From CAYNRG01 sp047973125 (GTDB taxonomy: Bacteria > Bacillota_I > Bacilli_A > Erysipelotrichales > Erysipelotrichaceae), in contig JBKEBK010000024.1 in assembly GCA_047973125.1 (NCBI GenBank), positions 186,001-250,000 on the forward strand: a stretch of DNA of 64,000 nt. The letters run 5' to 3'. The translations under genes were made by a program, and so were the position numbers. Shown here piece after piece: positions 60,467 through 64,000 of the stretch (positions are counted from its first letter, which is position 1; the number at the start of each line of letters is the position of its first letter). The notes under the pieces were generated by a model, which saw nothing but the letters and a program-made list of their open reading frames with translations, searched no databases and was not told where the DNA came from.

Positions 60467-61021
60467 ATGAACGTATATGATTTTGATAAAACAATCTACA
60501 ATGGAGATTGTACCAAAGATTTTGTATTACATTGCTTTAAAAAAGAAAAAAAACTAATTCCACTTATACCTTATCATCTATATAATGGATTGCTTTTTTT
60601 ATTAAAAATAAGATCTAAGAAGGTCTTCAAAGAAAACTTATATTCTTTTATTGGTATCTTAGAAAATGTCGATGATATTATCGAGGAATATGTTGAAAAC
60701 AATACTAAAAATATAAAAAAATGGTATTATGAGCAACAAAAAAATGATGATTTGATAATATCGGCATCACCATTATTTTTAATTGAAAGATTTTGTAAGA
60801 AATTAAATATAACTTGTTATATGGCATCTTTAGTGGATATAAAAACCGGTAAGTTTATTAGTGAAAATTGTTTTGGAGAAGAAAAAGTTAAAAGATTTGA
60901 TGAGTTTTATCAAAGAGAATCAATCGATGAATTCTATTCAGACTCTTACTCAGATGCTCCACTTGCAAAATTAGCAAAAAAGGCTTTTATTGTAAAAGGC
61001 GATAACATCAAACCATGGTAA
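60467..61021 (+). CDS. HAD-superfamily (subfamily IB-like) phosphatase
   Basis: 184 residues. MNVYDFDKTIYNGD is the HAD motif I (DxDxT); ISASPLFLI gives motif II Ser; DSYSDAPLAKLAKKAFIVKGD gives the motif IV acidic pair. These are Mg-dependent phosphatases for small phosphorylated substrates. As the third gene of a GtrA-DUF6056 cassette, it may dephosphorylate a lipid- or sugar-phosphate intermediate (inference). A terminator follows. Confidence 0.87.
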   Translation: MNVYDFDKTIYNGDCTKDFVLHCFKKEKKLIPLIPYHLYNGLLFLLKIRSKKVFKENLYSFIGILENVDDIIEEYVENNTKNIKKWYYEQQKNDDLIISASPLFLIERFCKKLNITCYMASLVDIKTGKFISENCFGEEKVKRFDEFYQRESIDEFYSDSYSDAPLAKLAKKAFIVKGDNIKPW

Positions 61022-61048
61022 AAAAAACTTCATGCAGAAGTTTTTTTA
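61021..61048. terminator. Bidirectional terminator between HAD phosphatase and GH9 genes
   Basis: AAAAAAACTTC (61021-61031) and GAAGTTTTTTT (61037-61047) with a five-base loop lie between the convergent ends, with A and T runs on either side. Confidence 0.85.
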
Positions 61049-63223
61049 GTTAAAATAGCTAAGAACAAATACTAAGCTTGAGTTCCAATAAATTGTAACC
61101 TCATTACTAGCGTAGCTATCATATGAATCTACATACATCTTTGACAAAGCTGTGGATTCGGGAAGCTTACTTATAATTGGATCATCACGATCAGCATTAA
61201 CACCACCAACTAAGGCTCCTGTTAATTCAGCATTATTAATTTTAGAAATCCGATGATGAGGATTTTTTGGTGATTCACCACCATAGCCTACAACAAATGA
61301 TTTGTTTAAACTATTATTTCCAAAGATATAATTTACTTGATCTAAAGCAAGTGATCTATAATATATATTTTGATTAATTTCAGATACCATTAATAATGTT
61401 ATTGCCTGATTTAATACTTTACCATTACTACCCCATGAAAAATAATCTAGACCAACACTATATGTATTAGTTTCAATTAAAGAAGCAATAGCAGCAGCAT
61501 CTTTTTCAAGATTCTTTTTTAAATTTTTGTAAAACTCTGAGTCAGAATCAGCTTTATCATTTGTTAAATAAATATAGCTTCCAAATCCTCCTACATTAAT
61601 CCAACTAGTTCCTGAACCACTCTTATTATCATTATTAAATAATGCTTTAGCATAATCTAGATATTTATCATCTTGGGTAACATCCCAAAGTGCTATACTT
61701 GCAAAAAACTTCTCATCTGAGTCTTGCTCATCACGATAGTTTCCTGTATTAAAATGTGCTGGATTTTTATATTCTATACTCTTATCTCTTGAACTTAAAT
61801 AATCCCAAGACAATTTTGCAGCACTTAGTAACTTTTCTGAAAATTCTTGATCAAATTCTTCATAGATTTTTGATGCAAGTGCCATCGCTGCAATAAAATC
61901 TCCAGTTGGAGCTGTTTCAACTTCTAAAACATACAATGGTGCAATATCATCCTCAGGCAAAATATCTTCTGCAAAATGTTGAGTAGTAACCTTATTATAA
62001 ACACCGCCCCATTCTGTTTGTAACTTTAACATCCACTCTAATTCATATCTAATTTCATCAAGAATATCTGGAATTTCATTTTTTGACTCCAAGATGTTTA
62101 AGTTATCATCAAATGCACTTGGGTTTATCATATAAGCAAAAAGTAAATCAAATACACTCTTACTACCAGTTTCTATATATCTTCCATAATCGCCAGCGTC
62201 GTGCCAGCCTCCTGCAACATCTAATTTATACTGTTGATCTTCATATAATATAGCATGATCTAAATGGCAACTTTCTCGATGAAACTTACCAGCCCAAGAT
62301 GCATCAAGTGCCGCCCCACATCGTTGCAAAGAAATCATCTTTAAGGCATCTTTTAGTACATTATTGTATATAGTATTTCCTATTTCAAAAGGATGAGACT
62401 TTCCTAGAATTTGGCTTCTAATATAGTACTTTCCTTCTTTTCTAAAATTTGTAAAATCTCCTACAGAATTTCTTTCTTTACTTTGATCACTCCACACAGG
62501 ATTAGCAATTGGAGCAGTATAAACAACTTCATTTGTATTATAATCAACAACTTCAAAGAAATCTCCTTGCGTGTATGGAAAAACAACAACTTTTTTCTCA
62601 TTAACAAGATAACCTAATTGATTTAGTCTTATTGAATATTCATTTACATTATCATTTACTATCTTAAAGTTCTCAATAACAATTTGATTATCATTAGAAT
62701 CTGAAGATATTTCAATTTCAACTTTACCTGTCCAATCATTATTAATTAAAGACATAAACTCAAAACTTATTTCCTCACTTCCAGAAATCTCTTTATTAAA
62801 ATTACTTAATACTTCATCATTATTCTTTATGTTAATATTTAAAACTATTTTATCTTTTGAAGATATATTAGCACTAATTTTATAAGTGTTATCTTTATTC
62901 CATTTAATGCCATCTTGGTAGATCACAATACTTTCACTACTGATAGTTGTCTTTATTTGATTAAAGCTACTATCCAAAGTTTTAATTTCATCCTTAACTA
63001 TCCAATTTGTTTTAAATGGATATTCTGTTTCTGTTTGTTGAATATTTACATCATCATTTGGATATTTTATATCTTCTTGTTGATTATCTTTATCATCGAC
63101 TGTATTTTTATTTTCCACTTCATTATTTTTCTTTCCACCATCAACCTCTTTTGATGAAAGAGTAGTTTTTAAAAAAAATCCAGCAACCAAAAAAATAAGT
63201 AGAGACACTAATATTTTCTTCAT
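61046..63223 (-). CDS. Membrane-anchored GH9 glycosidase (cellulase-type)
   Basis: 725 residues from ATG 63223. MKKILVSLLIFLVAGFFLK is a signal anchor, then a Lys/Asp/Glu-rich linker. Residues 70-190 form a CBM4/9-like beta domain; 196-280 form the CelD-type Ig domain (YSIRLNQLGYLVNEKKVVV). The GH9 barrel has AGGWHDAGDYGRY (catalytic Asp pair about D342/D345), NPHHRISKI, and SNEVTIYWNSSLVFVLSYF with the acid Glu708. All catalytic groups are present. GH9 enzymes cut beta-1,4-glucans or related beta-glucans. Here it may act on a self-made polysaccharide or on dietary glucan. Confidence 0.93.
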   Translation of the reverse strand: MKKILVSLLIFLVAGFFLKTTLSSKEVDGGKKNNEVENKNTVDDKDNQQEDIKYPNDDVNIQQTETEYPFKTNWIVKDEIKTLDSSFNQIKTTISSESIVIYQDGIKWNKDNTYKISANISSKDKIVLNINIKNNDEVLSNFNKEISGSEEISFEFMSLINNDWTGKVEIEISSDSNDNQIVIENFKIVNDNVNEYSIRLNQLGYLVNEKKVVVFPYTQGDFFEVVDYNTNEVVYTAPIANPVWSDQSKERNSVGDFTNFRKEGKYYIRSQILGKSHPFEIGNTIYNNVLKDALKMISLQRCGAALDASWAGKFHRESCHLDHAILYEDQQYKLDVAGGWHDAGDYGRYIETGSKSVFDLLFAYMINPSAFDDNLNILESKNEIPDILDEIRYELEWMLKLQTEWGGVYNKVTTQHFAEDILPEDDIAPLYVLEVETAPTGDFIAAMALASKIYEEFDQEFSEKLLSAAKLSWDYLSSRDKSIEYKNPAHFNTGNYRDEQDSDEKFFASIALWDVTQDDKYLDYAKALFNNDNKSGSGTSWINVGGFGSYIYLTNDKADSDSEFYKNLKKNLEKDAAAIASLIETNTYSVGLDYFSWGSNGKVLNQAITLLMVSEINQNIYYRSLALDQVNYIFGNNSLNKSFVVGYGGESPKNPHHRISKINNAELTGALVGGVNADRDDPIISKLPESTALSKMYVDSYDSYASNEVTIYWNSSLVFVLSYFN

Positions 63224-63281
63224 CAATTTTACCTCTTTACTTCTATATCATATCATAAACAAATAAATAATCATTATTATT

Positions 63282-64000
63282 TTACTTAACTTTGTTATCA
63301 TATAGTGGATCTTTTTTAGATAGATTATCAAAAAATGATATATTATCTTGCCATACTTTACTCATACCATTTTTAAATGGATCATCTGCCTCAACAAACC
63401 TTATATTAAATACATCTTTATAACTTTTATCAATAACATACTCATTTGTTAATATAAAATTAAATAGATTTACACCAAAGCCTCTACCAAAAGCGCTCAC
63501 CTTATATGTACCTTTCTTATCTAGAGGATTTGTATACCATTTTCTTTTAGCATCTATTAAATCCTTACCTATTAAATTTTCACTATAAATTAATCCAGTT
63601 TTTCTATCTGCATAAACTTGAGGAAGAGAAAATTTACTATTGTAAATAAGCGGTACTCGATAAATTGAATCAATTTTATATTCATCTTTAATTGTTTCTG
63701 CACCACTGGGATACTCTATGTAAGCCTCATTATAGTTTTCTAATTCATTTGATGATACACAAGCATAATTATCAACTATAGCACATGGATTATAGTATTC
63801 AACACTAACGCTGTGATCAATTCCCTCGCCTGAAAAATAATTCTTTTTATCCTGTAGAAATTCTAATCTAATATTTTCACTTAAATATTGAACACTATCA
63901 AAACTATCCAAGACACTTACAACTATATCTTCTAACATAATATCCGCCATACCAACAACATCTCTTTTTGTTTTCTCAAAGATATCAAAAGAAATATCTT
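63282..64000 (-). CDS. Unrecognised protein, 5' end outside window
   Basis: The frame is open to the right edge (upstream residues DISFDIFEKTKRDVVGMADI), so the N-terminus is missing and the ATG at 63950 is probably internal. It has at least 239 residues: LEDIVVSVLDSFDSVQYLSE, then a mixed alpha/beta part with YRVPLIYNSKFSLPQVYADRKTG and a SAFGRGFGVNLFNFILTNEY stretch. There is no membrane helix in the visible part. No family was recognised. It lies 59 bp upstream of the GH9 gene on the same strand and may be co-transcribed with it. Confidence 0.55.
   Translation of the reverse strand, partial: DISFDIFEKTKRDVVGMADIMLEDIVVSVLDSFDSVQYLSENIRLEFLQDKKNYFSGEGIDHSVSVEYYNPCAIVDNYACVSSNELENYNEAYIEYPSGAETIKDEYKIDSIYRVPLIYNSKFSLPQVYADRKTGLIYSENLIGKDLIDAKRKWYTNPLDKKGTYKVSAFGRGFGVNLFNFILTNEYVIDKSYKDVFNIRFVEADDPFKNGMSKVWQDNISFFDNLSKKDPLYDNKVK

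Overview
The window is AT-rich DNA from a low-GC member of the Bacillota. It uses the standard bacterial code: yebC ends in TGA inside an ATGA overlap with tagD, and tryptophan is TGG. The gene content (long-form HPF, PTS with a probable CcpA site, LCP and LTA-synthase-like envelope proteins, DegV, DUF1836, DUF2779, an MG284/MPN403-family protein) points to the Erysipelotrichia or another Bacilli lineage close to the Mollicutes that still has a cell wall. The genus cannot be read from the sequence. No CRISPR array, intact insertion sequence, prophage or rRNA gene was seen.

Layout. 1-2.7 kb: a sugar-catabolism switch, with a LacI-type regulator and a sugar-phosphate isomerase/epimerase divergent from a Gfo/Idh/MocA dehydrogenase cut by the left edge. 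2.7-10.1 kb: an iron-chaperone-like protein, TmcAL, TagD, YebC, a degenerate dihydroorotase-like protein, an Alg13/Alg14-type glycosyltransferase pair, PTS enzyme I and PTS EIIA (crr). The crr reading frame is broken at a run of seven A just after the start codon, and its leader holds a probable cre site, a terminator-like hairpin and a long-range inverted repeat. 10.1-12.9 kb is gene-poor: two cupins, an MG284/MPN403-family protein and a membrane protein. 12.9-18.6 kb: hpf, a DUF2779 protein, an M29 aminopeptidase, a ROK sugar kinase and rimO. 18.7-28.8 kb: asnA, an ECF sigma/anti-sigma pair downstream of a P-type ATPase and a His/Asn/Asp-rich membrane peptide, argS with a CofE-like gene, mscL, an MFS transporter and a zinc-dependent phospholipase-like protein. 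28.8-29.8 kb: nine tRNA genes, seven on the minus strand and two on the plus strand.

29.9-42 kb is transport and central metabolism: potABCD with its XRE-cupin regulator, nagB, an aldose-1-epimerase-like protein, divergent cysK/cysE, a PatB-type C-S lyase, PduL phosphotransacylase, DegV and DUF1836. PotA carries an unusual duplicated insert inside its C-terminal TOBE region.

42-64 kb is a surface-polysaccharide region. RmlA, an SDR reductase, RmlB, a Glf-family mutase and a GT2 form one minus-strand run. RmlC and RmlD are missing, so a dTDP-fucofuranose-type product is a plausible alternative to rhamnose plus galactofuranose. Next comes a run with an LCP ligase bearing MucBP-like repeats, a membrane-anchored partner, a GtrB-like transferase, GT2 and GT4 enzymes, an O-antigen-polymerase/ligase-like protein and an LTA-synthase-like phosphotransferase. 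A plus-strand GtrA / DUF6056 / HAD-phosphatase cassette follows. The window ends with a membrane-anchored GH9 cellulase-type glycosidase and an unrecognised gene cut by the right edge. Together these genes could make nucleotide sugars, build and polymerise a lipid-linked glycan, attach it to the wall and decorate it with glycerol phosphate or glucose.
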